From JAICKM01 sp038228295 (GTDB lineage Bacteria > Chloroflexota > Chloroflexia > QHBQ01 > JAICKM01): DNA of 64,000 nucleotides. Below, one piece after another: positions 8,821 to 16,478 of this stretch. Location of the stretch: assembly GCA_038228295.1 (NCBI GenBank), contig JBBRPH010000001.1, forward strand, positions 159,231 to 223,230, read 5' to 3'. How positions within the stretch are numbered: position 1 is the first letter of the stretch; each line of letters opens with the position of its first letter. The notes under the pieces are model-generated. The model was given only the letters and a program-made list of their open reading frames with translations. It searched no databases and had not been told where the DNA came from. Made by a program: the position numbers and the translations under genes.

Positions 8821-9189
8821 ATGGCGACACGGACCGAAGAAATGGTTTCGCGGCTGCGAAATCTCCAAGCCAGCACCGCCGATATTGAAGCCTCGGCGGT
8901 GGTAAGCGTAGACGGCCTGATTATGGCCTCGGCATTGCCGCGCGACGTGGAAGAAGACCGCGTTTCGGCCATGAGCGCCGCCATGCTGTCGCTAGGCGAA
9001 CGCATCGCTATCGAACTGGGCCGCGGCACGCTTGATCAGGTATTTATCCGCGGTGAACAGGGCTATGTGCTGCTGATGTCGGTCGGCACTGAGGCGGTAC
9101 TGACGGCGCTAGCGCGCAAAGAAGCTAAACTCGGCTTGGTACTGCTTGATATGCGCCGCACCGCCGCCGAACTCAGCCGCCTTATCTAA
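8821..9189 (+). CDS. Roadblock/LC7 domain protein (MglB-like)
   Basis: The 122 residues form one Roadblock/LC7 domain, with typical segments ASAVVSVDGLIMASALP, ISAAMLSLGE-like helix and QVFIRGEQGYVLLMSVG. These proteins dimerise and bind Ras-like GTPases; MglB stimulates GTP hydrolysis by MglA. Its place 59 bp after the GTPase gene supports a direct partnership. The start is supported by GAGGAGAAG about 5 nt upstream. An imperfect hairpin of AT-rich sequence follows the gene and may end the transcript. Confidence 0.88.
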   Translation: MATRTEEMVSRLRNLQASTADIEASAVVSVDGLIMASALPRDVEEDRVSAMSAAMLSLGERIAIELGRGTLDQVFIRGEQGYVLLMSVGTEAVLTALARKEAKLGLVLLDMRRTAAELSRLI

Positions 9190-9201
9190 GGACGCGAGGG
9201 C

Positions 9202-9252
9202 GAGTTGAAAGTTAAAAGGCTTAAATACTTTTAACTTTTCACTCTGCAACTC
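9202..9252. repeat. AT-rich inverted repeat, possible terminator
   Basis: AAAGTTAAAAG at 9208-9218 pairs perfectly with CTTTTAACTTT at 9228-9238 across a 9-nt loop; GAGTTG at 9202-9207 can pair further with CAACTC at 9247-9252. The words match the 7-bp array at 16293-16334 (GTGAAAA, GTTAAAA). It may terminate the roadblock transcript, and it sits just before mnmA. Confidence 0.55.
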
Positions 9253-9264
9253 AAAGGAACAGTT

Positions 9265-10383
9265 ATGGCGCAGAAAGTCATTGTGGCAATGAGCGGTGGA
9301 GTGGATAGCTCCCTCACGGCGGCATTGTTGCAGGAACAGGGGTACGAGGTCATCGGCGTACATATGCGGCTCCATGCCATGCACGCCGATGCACCGGTGC
9401 CTGCTGTACGGGGGCGGCTCAATCACGGCTGCTGCAACGTCGAAGATGTGGACGATGCGCGTATGGTGGCCTACCAACTCGGCATCCCCTTTTATGTACT
9501 AAACTTCGAGCCGGAGTTCAACCGCCATATCATCGGCAACTTTGTGCAGGAATACAGCCGAGGTCGCACACCCTACCCATGCCTTAATTGCAATCGTTAT
9601 GTCAAGTTTGATGCCCTGATGGCGCGAGCCGGCGCATTGGGGGCCAACTACATGGCGACCGGACACTATGCGCGCATCACCAAAGATGACACAGCGCGGT
9701 TCCACCTGCGCCGCGCTTGCGACCGCAGCAAGGATCAGGCGTATGTGCTGTATCACCTGGACCAGACGGCCCTGAGCCGCCTGCTGCTGCCGCTGGGCGA
9801 GTACGACAAGACGACAGTGCGGCGGCTGGCGGCAGAGCGTGGCCTGATTGTGGCGGATAAGCCCGACAGCCAGGAAATCTGCTTTATCCCCGACAATAAC
9901 TACCGCAACTTCTTGGAGCAGCAGCAGCCCGGCATGGCTCAGCCGGGGCCGATGATCAACACGCACGGCAAGATTATCGGGCAGCACACGGGGCTGCCGC
10001 ACTATACTGTGGGCCAACGCAAGGGGCTGGGCGCGCTCGGAGCAGAGCCACATTTTGTGTTGCGGATCGATCCGGCTACCAACACCCTGCTGGTCGGCAC
10101 CCTGACCGAATTGCACGCCTATAGCCTGACCGCCGACGATGTGCATTTCGTGGACGGGCACACCGCCACGGAACCGTTTACGGCCCTGGTCAAGATCCGC
10201 TATCGTGCGCCCGAAGCGCCCGCCCTGGTCACACCGCTGGCCGACGGACGTGTACGAGTGGATTTCAGCGTGCCGCAACGCGCCGTTACGCCCGGTCAGG
10301 CGGTGGTCTTCTACCGCGACGATGAGGTACTGGGCGGCGGCACGATTGAGAACCCGGCCATGGCGGAAAGCGCGGCGGCCTGA
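9265..10383 (+). CDS. mnmA: tRNA-specific 2-thiouridylase MnmA
   Basis: This enzyme adds sulfur to uridine 34 of Lys, Glu and Gln tRNAs, using ATP and a persulfide. The N-terminal PP-loop SGGVDSS lies at residues 10-16. The catalytic Cys pair is Cys109 (in PCLNCNRYVKF) and Cys206 (in SQEICFIPDNNYRNF). GHYAR and the C-terminal HYTVGQRKGLG region are also present. The length of 372 residues is typical. AAAGGAA lies just upstream of the ATG. The next small gene starts 2 bp after the stop, so the two are probably translated from one mRNA. Confidence 0.96.
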   Translation: MAQKVIVAMSGGVDSSLTAALLQEQGYEVIGVHMRLHAMHADAPVPAVRGRLNHGCCNVEDVDDARMVAYQLGIPFYVLNFEPEFNRHIIGNFVQEYSRGRTPYPCLNCNRYVKFDALMARAGALGANYMATGHYARITKDDTARFHLRRACDRSKDQAYVLYHLDQTALSRLLLPLGEYDKTTVRRLAAERGLIVADKPDSQEICFIPDNNYRNFLEQQQPGMAQPGPMINTHGKIIGQHTGLPHYTVGQRKGLGALGAEPHFVLRIDPATNTLLVGTLTELHAYSLTADDVHFVDGHTATEPFTALVKIRYRAPEAPALVTPLADGRVRVDFSVPQRAVTPGQAVVFYRDDEVLGGGTIENPAMAESAAA

Positions 10384-10385
10384 TC

Positions 10386-10634
10386 ATGGCACCCGGCGTG
10401 CTGGTGTTTCTGGGACTGGGCACGGCTCTTGCACTAGCGATGCACCTGTGGCGGGGGCGTAACATCCAGCAGCTTATTCTGTTTTGGTTAGTAAGCATCC
10501 TGGGCTTTGGTCTCGGTTTCGGGATCGCCGGCTTGTTAGGCATCGGAGTCCTGTCGCTAGGGGGGGTTCCCGTGGTGGAAGCCAGCACCGGAGCGCTACT
10601 TTTGCTGGCCTTCGCCGCCCGTGTAGTTGCCTGA
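10386..10634 (+). CDS. Small hydrophobic membrane protein
   Basis: The 82-residue protein is almost wholly hydrophobic, with two or three predicted helices: about residues 3-20, 29-55 and 65-82. I do not recognise a family. It starts 2 bp after the mnmA stop codon and has similar codon use, so it is probably a real gene in the mnmA operon. No charged catalytic motif is present. A function in membrane structure or transport cannot be assigned. Confidence 0.6.
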   Translation: MAPGVLVFLGLGTALALAMHLWRGRNIQQLILFWLVSILGFGLGFGIAGLLGIGVLSLGGVPVVEASTGALLLLAFAARVVA

Positions 10635-10726
10635 ACCGGATGTGTCCGGGAGCCGGATGCCGCACTGGTTCACCTTTGGGGTGCACCTTGTCCATCCTGT
10701 CACCCTGTATTGAGGAGTGAAGCACT

Positions 10727-11119
10727 TTGAAGATTGTCTTTTTTGTCCTGGCCGCTGTGTTAGTTGGTCTTGCGGCGTTGGCCCCGATTCTCATTGCTAT
10801 TTTCGGCCCCAACGAATGGATTCCGCGAATGCAGGCGATGGCGGTAGCCTACGCTTCGGCCTTTGCTTGTGTCGGCGCGATTCTATTTATCGTCGTTACG
10901 GGACTGCTGGCGCTGATCGCCTTCCAGTTAAAGAACAACGTGGTGCCGTTACTGGAAAAAGCGACCGATACGATGCAGACGGTCAAAGGCACCACGCAGT
11001 TCGTCAGCGAGAGCGTAGTCCAGCCGATCATCAAGACCGCCGGCGCGGTGGCTGGGGCGCGGGCGATGGTGCAGACGTTGGTACGCCGCAATAACGGCTC
11101 CAACGGTAGCGCGCCATGA
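10727..11119 (+). CDS. Membrane protein of unknown function
   Basis: The 130-residue protein has two strong hydrophobic helices (about residues 3-27 and 40-70). A helical, amphipathic C-terminal region follows, ending in a basic low-complexity tail. The TTG start is chosen because GAGGAG at 10712-10717 lies 9 nt upstream. It overlaps the next gene by 4 bp (ATGA), so the two proteins are probably made together. The pattern of helices followed by a coiled region recalls DUF948-like proteins, but I would not assign that family. Confidence 0.7.
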   Translation: MKIVFFVLAAVLVGLAALAPILIAIFGPNEWIPRMQAMAVAYASAFACVGAILFIVVTGLLALIAFQLKNNVVPLLEKATDTMQTVKGTTQFVSESVVQPIIKTAGAVAGARAMVQTLVRRNNGSNGSAP

Positions 11120-11352
11120 GCGACGAGAGCGATGCCAGTTTGCTCAACGGGCTGATTTTGGGCCTAGTGATCGGGGCGGGCTTGGTGATCCTGCTGTCGC
11201 CCGAGGTTCGTAGCCGCATCCAGAGCTTCGCCGAAGAGCAGGGACTCGGCCCTTCCGCTGCGGCCCTGGCGACCGCCGACGCGCAACGCGACGAAGTGTT
11301 GCAGCGCGTCGCTCCGCCGCCCGACCCGCTCGGTAGCACAAACGAAGCGTAA
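11116..11352 (+). CDS. Small YtxH-like membrane protein
   Basis: The 78 residues contain one N-terminal helix (LLNGLILGLVIGAGLVILLS) directly followed by PEVRSRIQSFAEEQG. This is the general look of YtxH-type stress proteins, a glycine-rich membrane anchor plus a charged helix. The family match is weak because the protein is short. The gene overlaps its upstream partner by 4 bp, which suggests translational coupling and joint function at the membrane. Confidence 0.65.
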   Translation: MSDESDASLLNGLILGLVIGAGLVILLSPEVRSRIQSFAEEQGLGPSAAALATADAQRDEVLQRVAPPPDPLGSTNEA

Positions 11353-11367
11353 GAACAAAGGCAGTGG

Positions 11368-11973
11368 CTAGAGCCAGCCTTTGGTTTGGGCGATATGGGC
11401 GGCTTCGGCGCGATTGTGCGCTCCTAGCTTTTGCATTGCCACCGAAAGATAATTGCGGACCGTTCCTTCGGAGAGGAAAAGTGCTGCAGCCACCTCCGCA
11501 TTGCTCGCGCCGCCTGCTGCCGCCGCCAAAACAGCCCGCTCCCGTTCGGTGAGCGGGCTGTTCCCTTCCTGGAGCGCGGCCAGGGCCAGCGTGGGATCGA
11601 TAGCCCGCTCGCCGGCAACCGCCCGGCGGATCGCTGTTGCTAATTGCGCAGCCGGCGCATCTTTGAGCAGAAAGCCGACTACCCCGCTTTCCATGGCCCG
11701 CCGCAAGTAGCCGGGTCGCCCGAATGTGGTCAGGATGAGGACGCGACAAGCGGGCAGGTGGGCGTGGAGCGCAGCGGCCGCCGTGATGCCGTCGCAGCCC
11801 GGCATTTCAATGTCCAACAAGGCGACATCCGGCCGGCCGGCTAGCGCCGCCTGCAACACGTCATCGCCCCGGCCCACCTCAGCAATGATCTGAATGTCGC
11901 CTTCTAGCGTGAGCAGGGCCGCCAACGCGCCGCGTACCATGGCCTGATCCTCCGCCAGCAGAACCCGAATCAT
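11368..11973 (-). CDS. NarL/DesR-family response regulator
   Basis: The 201-residue protein has a receiver domain (MIRVLLAEDQ, phospho-acceptor Asp54 in ALLDIEMPG, Lys in GFLLKDAP). A LuxR-type helix-turn-helix follows (LTERERAVLAAAAGGASNAEVAAALFL, about residues 138-195). It is the DNA-binding partner of the histidine kinase encoded just upstream, with which it overlaps by 4 bp. The arrangement resembles the DesK/DesR pair, which senses membrane fluidity in Bacillus. In this group such pairs more often control efflux or unknown genes, so the target remains open. Confidence 0.92.
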   Translation of the reverse strand: MIRVLLAEDQAMVRGALAALLTLEGDIQIIAEVGRGDDVLQAALAGRPDVALLDIEMPGCDGITAAAALHAHLPACRVLILTTFGRPGYLRRAMESGVVGFLLKDAPAAQLATAIRRAVAGERAIDPTLALAALQEGNSPLTERERAVLAAAAGGASNAEVAAALFLSEGTVRNYLSVAMQKLGAHNRAEAAHIAQTKGWL

Positions 11974-13154
11974 GGCCTATCCTCTTGCCCAACGGGGATA
12001 GAGACAGCAAGACGAAAACCGCCGTCTGCACAGGGGGTCGCCGTAAACCGGCCCTCCAGTGCCGTTACCCGTTCGGCCAGACCACGCAAACCGTTACCGG
12101 TGGGCACGTCCTTAGCCGCAGCAGTTGCTGTGCCGTCGTCGCTGATTTCCACTGCGGCGATCTGCGGGTTGCGCGTGCCACGAATCACGCAGTGCCGTGC
12201 ATGACTATGGCGAATCACATTCGTCACCCCTTCGCGTACTGTCCACGAGAGGACAGCTTCCACTGAGGGCGGCAGGGTGCTCATCAGTGCCGCGTCGCCC
12301 TCGTACTGGTAGCGAACCCCGGCGGCGGCTAAGATTTCCTGGGCCGCCTGTAGCTCGCCGGCGAAGGTCGGCCGGCGATAACTACTCACGGCGGCACGCA
12401 CCTCTTGCAAAGTGGTGCGCGCCACCTGCTCAATATCGGTGATTTCGGCGCGTGCCCGCTCCGGCGCGGCGCTCACCAGACGACCGGCCAATTCGCTTTT
12501 GAGCGCGATCAATGCGAGGTTGTGCCCTAAGAGGTCGTGTAAATCGCGTGCGATGCGTAGCCGTTCAGCCGTCACCGCTAAACGGGCAATCTCATCCCGT
12601 GCCACCCACAATTCCCGATCAGCTATGATGCTATGTACCAGGCTGGCGACGACGTTGCCGACAACAACGACAAAGCCCAGCGTCTGCCCGATCTCCAACC
12701 ACGGCCGTTGGGTGAGTAGCCCGATCACGACCAGGAGCAGCACCAGCGCCCCAAGCACCGGCAGGGCGCGGGTGGGAGGCAAACGACTAGCGATATAGGA
12801 ACTCGTAAAGATGAATGGGGACAGCCACCCCGGCGTATTGCCCAGCGCCAGCGCGCAGCTCAACCCAACGAGCACGGCTATCGGTAGCCAGATCGAGCGC
12901 GCCGAGGCGGGTGGGCGGGCGCTGATCGCCACAAAACGCTGCACGTTGCGCCATGTTGCCCACAGATAAATCGCGGTGAAGAGGACGACCCCACTCAAGC
13001 TCACCACGAGACGCGGTAAGGGCGGCTGTGCCTGAATCAGCACGACGCTATCCGGGACGAGAAAAGGTAGCCAGATGATCCAGATCAGCCACAGGAAAAA
13101 GGGCGAGCTGCGTTTGGCTTGCCAGGATTCGCCTACATCAGGGGAGCTATTCAT
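11970..13154 (-). CDS. DesK-like sensor histidine kinase (HisKA_3)
   Basis: The first about 170 residues contain five or six hydrophobic helices and no large outer domain, so the signal is likely sensed in the membrane. HisKA_3 follows, with the phospho-accepting His in ARDLHDLLGHNLALI, and then a HATPase_c domain with EGVTNVIRHSHA and the GNGLRGLAERV motif typical of the DesK/NarX class. The 394-residue length is normal. It overlaps the response-regulator gene by 4 bp and should phosphorylate it. Confidence 0.92.
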   Translation of the reverse strand: MNSSPDVGESWQAKRSSPFFLWLIWIIWLPFLVPDSVVLIQAQPPLPRLVVSLSGVVLFTAIYLWATWRNVQRFVAISARPPASARSIWLPIAVLVGLSCALALGNTPGWLSPFIFTSSYIASRLPPTRALPVLGALVLLLVVIGLLTQRPWLEIGQTLGFVVVVGNVVASLVHSIIADRELWVARDEIARLAVTAERLRIARDLHDLLGHNLALIALKSELAGRLVSAAPERARAEITDIEQVARTTLQEVRAAVSSYRRPTFAGELQAAQEILAAAGVRYQYEGDAALMSTLPPSVEAVLSWTVREGVTNVIRHSHARHCVIRGTRNPQIAAVEISDDGTATAAAKDVPTGNGLRGLAERVTALEGRFTATPCADGGFRLAVSIPVGQEDRP

Positions 13155-13227
13155 CAGTGATTTCCATTCCGTAGGTACGCTTTGTGTGCTACCCCATTTT
13201 ACTACGCCCCCGCCCGCTGCGCCAGGG

Positions 13228-13271
13228 CGGGTAGAGACCCGACGCGGTGGGCCGCGTCGGGTCTCTACCCG
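13228..13271. terminator. Perfect 20-bp hairpin after the multicopper oxidase gene
   Basis: Positions 13228-13247 are the exact reverse complement of 13252-13271, leaving a 4-nt loop. The stem ends 3 bp from the stop codon of the oxidase gene. No T-run follows on either strand, so it could be an RNA-protecting hairpin or a mobile palindrome as well as a terminator. The GTAGAGAC core recalls hairpins that recur in intergenic regions of other bacteria. Confidence 0.65.
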
Positions 13272-13274
13272 TTC

Positions 13275-15209
13275 TTATTCCGAGATATTGCCGGAAAGAG
13301 TACCCATCGTGTAGGGGGTCGCGATGTCCGCGTAGTTCACCATCATATCCAGGCCCATGGCGGCATGGAGCAGCACATGGCAGTGCAGCATCCACAAGCC
13401 GGGATTGTCCGCCGGGAAGGCAACCTCCCAGGTTTCGTGCGGCCCCACCAGCACCGCGTCCACATGGACGGGGCTACCGGTGAGGGGCCGAGCGTTTTTG
13501 CTAAGGATCGCGAAGATGTGGCCGTGCAGGTGCATTGGGTGGTATTCGTTGGTCTCATTGATAAAGCGCAGCCGCACCACTTGGCCGATATGGACGATGA
13601 CGGGAGCCGTATCGGGCGCGGCCTGACCGTTCAGGCGATGGATCAGTTGGATCGTGCCGTCGCGGAAGCCCGCCGCACTTTGGATGTGCAAGTCGGCACT
13701 GACATCGAAGCCGGCGTGCGTAGCGATGGGATCGGGGGCCGGCGTGCCGTAGCTGGTCAGATCAAACGTCGGTAGAGTGCTCAGGTTAGGTTGAGCCGGG
13801 CCGACTCCCTCACCCAGGCTCACCGCGATGGGGCGCAGGGTCGGCTGGGCCACAGCGGGCTGCGCGTCAAGCAAGCGGACCTGGCCGCCGGCCGGCATAC
13901 GGAAGGCGAGATCATAGCGCTGCCCCGCCCCCACCGGCAACAGCAGCGGGCCCAAGACTTGGGGCTCATGCAGGTCATGCCCATCAAGCGCAATCACTGT
14001 GTAGGGCGCACCGGTCAGTGTTAGCAACTCCGGGGAGCCGGCCATATCACCCGGCACCGCATTGATCACCCGCAAGCGCACCAGCTCACCGGGTTGCGCG
14101 GCTAGACGCACGTCGTTAGGTGAGCCGTTGACGGTAAAGCGACCGTTGAAGCCGGCGGCGAGGTTGCCGAGGGCCACCACATAGTCGCGGTCGTAGTGGG
14201 GGCCGTCCGGCGGGTCCACGATCAGTGCGCCGTACAGGCCGCGCGGCACCTGCTGCATGGTATCTTGATGGCTATGGTACCAGTACGTCCCCGCGTCCTT
14301 GACCACAAACTCGTAGGTGAAAGTGCCACCCGGCGGCACGGCATCCTGCGTCACTCCCACCACGCCGTCTTCGGCGTTCGGCAGGCGGACTCCGTGCCAG
14401 TGGATGCTCGTCGCCGCCGGCAGGTGATTGATCAGGGTCACGCGCAGCCGGTCGCCCACGCGCACCCGCAGCTCCGGTCCCGGCACGGTGCCGTTGTAGG
14501 CCCACACTTCCTGGCCGGCGGCGTGCCCCACCGCAGCGGTCAGCGTGAAGCTCTTGACCGGCTGCACCCCCGGTGCTTCCTTGAGGCTGTTCACTGAAAT
14601 CGCCGGCCGGCCGGGCACCGCCGACCCCATATTCAGGGCATCGGGCATCGGGTTGAGCGCCGCACCCACGCCGACGGTCGTCACAATCCCGATCAGCAGC
14701 GTCGTGAGCAACAAGCCGCCTGCACCGAGACCGGCCCGCACTACCCGCCAGATCGGACGGGCGGATCGGTGCAACGGGCGCGGCGGACGGGTCAGCAGGC
14801 CAAAGAGCAGGACCGCCACCGCTTCCAGCACCGCCGTCATCAGATCAGGGGCACCGAGCATTTCGGGCCGGCCCGGCAGGGGACTAATGGGCAGGCCGGT
14901 GGTGCGCGACACTACCCAGAGGGTCAACACCGCCAGGGTTCCGGCCGCCGCCCCAGCGAACAGCAGCCGGTTCGGCAACAGCAGCGTCGCTAGCGCCACG
15001 GCGATCTGGGCCACGCCCAGCAGGAGGAAGAAAATGCCGAACGGCCAATACTCGTGTAGATGTTCCGGCACCACCGCGAAATGAATAGCCGCCGCGCCCG
15101 CCGTTAATAGGGCGGCGGGATAGAGCCGCCCGCCTCGATAAACGGCAATGTGTGCGCTGCTCTTAGTTACTGTGCCGATTGCGTGTACTGCTTGTGCGTG
15201 AGTACTCAT
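13275..15209 (-). CDS. Multicopper oxidase with N-terminal membrane domain
   Basis: Residues about 25-195 contain five hydrophobic helices. They are followed by three cupredoxin domains with all copper motifs: HWHG, WYHSHQD, HPMHLHGH near residue 560, and HCHVLLHAAMGLDMM at the end. Laccase-like enzymes of this class oxidise phenols or metal ions and reduce oxygen to water at the outer face of the membrane. The fusion to a multi-helix membrane domain, in place of a signal peptide, is uncommon. The start has AGGAGGT about 5 nt upstream. Neighbours are a DesK/DesR pair and a Gly/Pro-rich protein; no copper chaperone is visible. Confidence 0.9.
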   Translation of the reverse strand: MSTHAQAVHAIGTVTKSSAHIAVYRGGRLYPAALLTAGAAAIHFAVVPEHLHEYWPFGIFFLLLGVAQIAVALATLLLPNRLLFAGAAAGTLAVLTLWVVSRTTGLPISPLPGRPEMLGAPDLMTAVLEAVAVLLFGLLTRPPRPLHRSARPIWRVVRAGLGAGGLLLTTLLIGIVTTVGVGAALNPMPDALNMGSAVPGRPAISVNSLKEAPGVQPVKSFTLTAAVGHAAGQEVWAYNGTVPGPELRVRVGDRLRVTLINHLPAATSIHWHGVRLPNAEDGVVGVTQDAVPPGGTFTYEFVVKDAGTYWYHSHQDTMQQVPRGLYGALIVDPPDGPHYDRDYVVALGNLAAGFNGRFTVNGSPNDVRLAAQPGELVRLRVINAVPGDMAGSPELLTLTGAPYTVIALDGHDLHEPQVLGPLLLPVGAGQRYDLAFRMPAGGQVRLLDAQPAVAQPTLRPIAVSLGEGVGPAQPNLSTLPTFDLTSYGTPAPDPIATHAGFDVSADLHIQSAAGFRDGTIQLIHRLNGQAAPDTAPVIVHIGQVVRLRFINETNEYHPMHLHGHIFAILSKNARPLTGSPVHVDAVLVGPHETWEVAFPADNPGLWMLHCHVLLHAAMGLDMMVNYADIATPYTMGTLSGNISE

Positions 15210-15408
15210 GGTGTACCTCCTATTGTTTCCTGCCCCACTATTCGAACCCGTTGCCGATAGTTCAAGTATAGGGGTCTAGGAGATCACCGCGTAGTGCAGG
15301 CGATCATAGGAAAGGTATGACATCTGTCATAAACCGGCGTTCATCGGCAGCGCAGCAGGGAGGGCGTGGCGGGCGGACGGAAGAAGGCCGGCACGACTCC
15401 GGTTGCAG

Positions 15409-15471
15409 GCGGAGACGGAGCCTTTGTCGGCGCTTATTTTAATTCCGCGCCAACAACGGCTCCATCTCCGC
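15409..15471. terminator. Long imperfect hairpin, 25-nt arms
   Basis: The arms 15409-15433 and 15447-15471 match at 22 of 25 positions, with an AT-rich 13-nt loop. It lies 32 bp downstream of the low-complexity gene on the minus strand and well upstream of the oxidase gene. It may end the former's transcript. No other gene is seen in 15210-15502. Confidence 0.5.
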
Positions 15472-15502
15472 TAATGAACTGTGTGTCTACACGCGCAGGC
15501 GT

Positions 15503-16267
15503 TTAGACGACCGAGCCGCCGTTACCTTCTTCGGGCGGGACTTCCGCTGAAGTTTTGTGGGGAATGATGCCGTCGAACAGGCCGTGGTGCTGGGCGGGTT
15601 GCTGCGCGGTGGCCGGGGGCGGGGTGTGAGGTGTAGGGTGGTTGTGACCGGTCACGTTGTCGAGCGCGTGTTCAATCCTACTGCCGATGTCGCTACCGAT
15701 CTGACCGCCGAGACCGAGGCCGCCGCCCGCTACACCGCCGATGACCTGCCCAATCACGTTACCCAAGTCAGGACCGTGGTGCGTGGCGGCCGGCGGCGTG
15801 CTGCCGCCGCTCTGGTGGGCGCGGTTGAAGGCACTGTTGATGTCGTTGTTCACAGCGCCGGCAGAAGGCGACGGTGCGGCAGGGGCATTGCCGAAGCTGC
15901 CGCTACCACTGCCGGCCGGATTTTCGGCCTGGAAGCCGCTGTCAGGGGCCTGGGCGCTGCCGTGATCAAACGTGGGGGAAGATCCACCGATGTCGCGCGA
16001 CCCACCCGCCGCAGCGGTATGGTGCTGGTGCCCGGCGGCCCAATTGGTGTTGTTGTCACCGAACGGACCAGTGGAACCACTGTAATTATCCTGCGCGGAG
16101 GTGAAGGGGTTATCACTGTTTTCGACGCGGTTGATCTCGGCCGTGTAGGCGTCGCGGGCCGCCGGGTCATCCGTCTGCGTTCGCAGCATACGCAAATAGG
16201 ACAATGCCCCTTGCTTGTCGCCCTGGTCGAGCCGCTGCTGAAATTCTGCGCGCACACTATCATCCAT
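15503..16267 (-). CDS. Low-complexity protein of unknown function
   Basis: Residues about 1-50 form a charged helical region (FQQRLDQGDKQGALSYLRML). The remaining about 200 residues are rich in Gly, Ser, Pro, His and Asn. One hydrophobic glycine-rich stretch in the middle (IGQVIGGVAGGGLGLGGQIG) could insert in or associate with a membrane. I do not recognise a family. The start is placed at the ATG at 16267 because GGAGGAAG lies 6 nt upstream; two earlier in-frame ATGs at 16285 and 16282 fall within or before that site. Codon use fits the neighbourhood. Confidence 0.7.
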   Translation of the reverse strand: MDDSVRAEFQQRLDQGDKQGALSYLRMLRTQTDDPAARDAYTAEINRVENSDNPFTSAQDNYSGSTGPFGDNNTNWAAGHQHHTAAAGGSRDIGGSSPTFDHGSAQAPDSGFQAENPAGSGSGSFGNAPAAPSPSAGAVNNDINSAFNRAHQSGGSTPPAATHHGPDLGNVIGQVIGGVAGGGLGLGGQIGSDIGSRIEHALDNVTGHNHPTPHTPPPATAQQPAQHHGLFDGIIPHKTSAEVPPEEGNGGSVV

Positions 16268-16292
16268 TTCGACTTCCTCCATCATATGCTAT

Positions 16293-16334
16293 GTGAAAAG
16301 TGAAAAGTGAAAAGGGGAAAGTTAAAAGTGGGTA
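16293..16334. repeat. Array of 7-bp units (GTGAAAA)
   Basis: Three perfect GTGAAAA units (16293-16313) are followed by degenerate ones: GGGGAAA, GTTAAAA and GTGGGTA. The array lies in the 5' leader region of the low-complexity gene on the minus strand. The same words occur in the inverted repeat at 9202-9252. Confidence 0.8.
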
Positions 16335-16478
16335 GGACACTGTTTAGCTTTCCGGCTTTTACCAAGATCAGGCACCGGCGGTAGGAGCCGTCTACACTTG
16401 CAGCAAGAAAAGGGCCGACCCAGCACAGAGCAGTTTCCGTTATCGGGAACACGGTTCCCTCCGCCGGACCGATGCAGC

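Noticed and set aside
10717..11094. Alternative reading frame over the small membrane-protein gene
   Set aside because: It is out of frame with the GAGGAG-supported TTG start and has an improbable Cys/Arg-rich composition.
13182..13775. Long open frames opposite the multicopper oxidase and other genes
   Set aside because: They lie antisense to well-supported genes, have no family features, and follow from high GC in the third codon position.
16445..16459. GGGAAC-GTTCCC palindrome as an operator
   Set aside because: It lies just downstream of the histidine-kinase stop codon and not near any promoter; at most it is a weak terminator.
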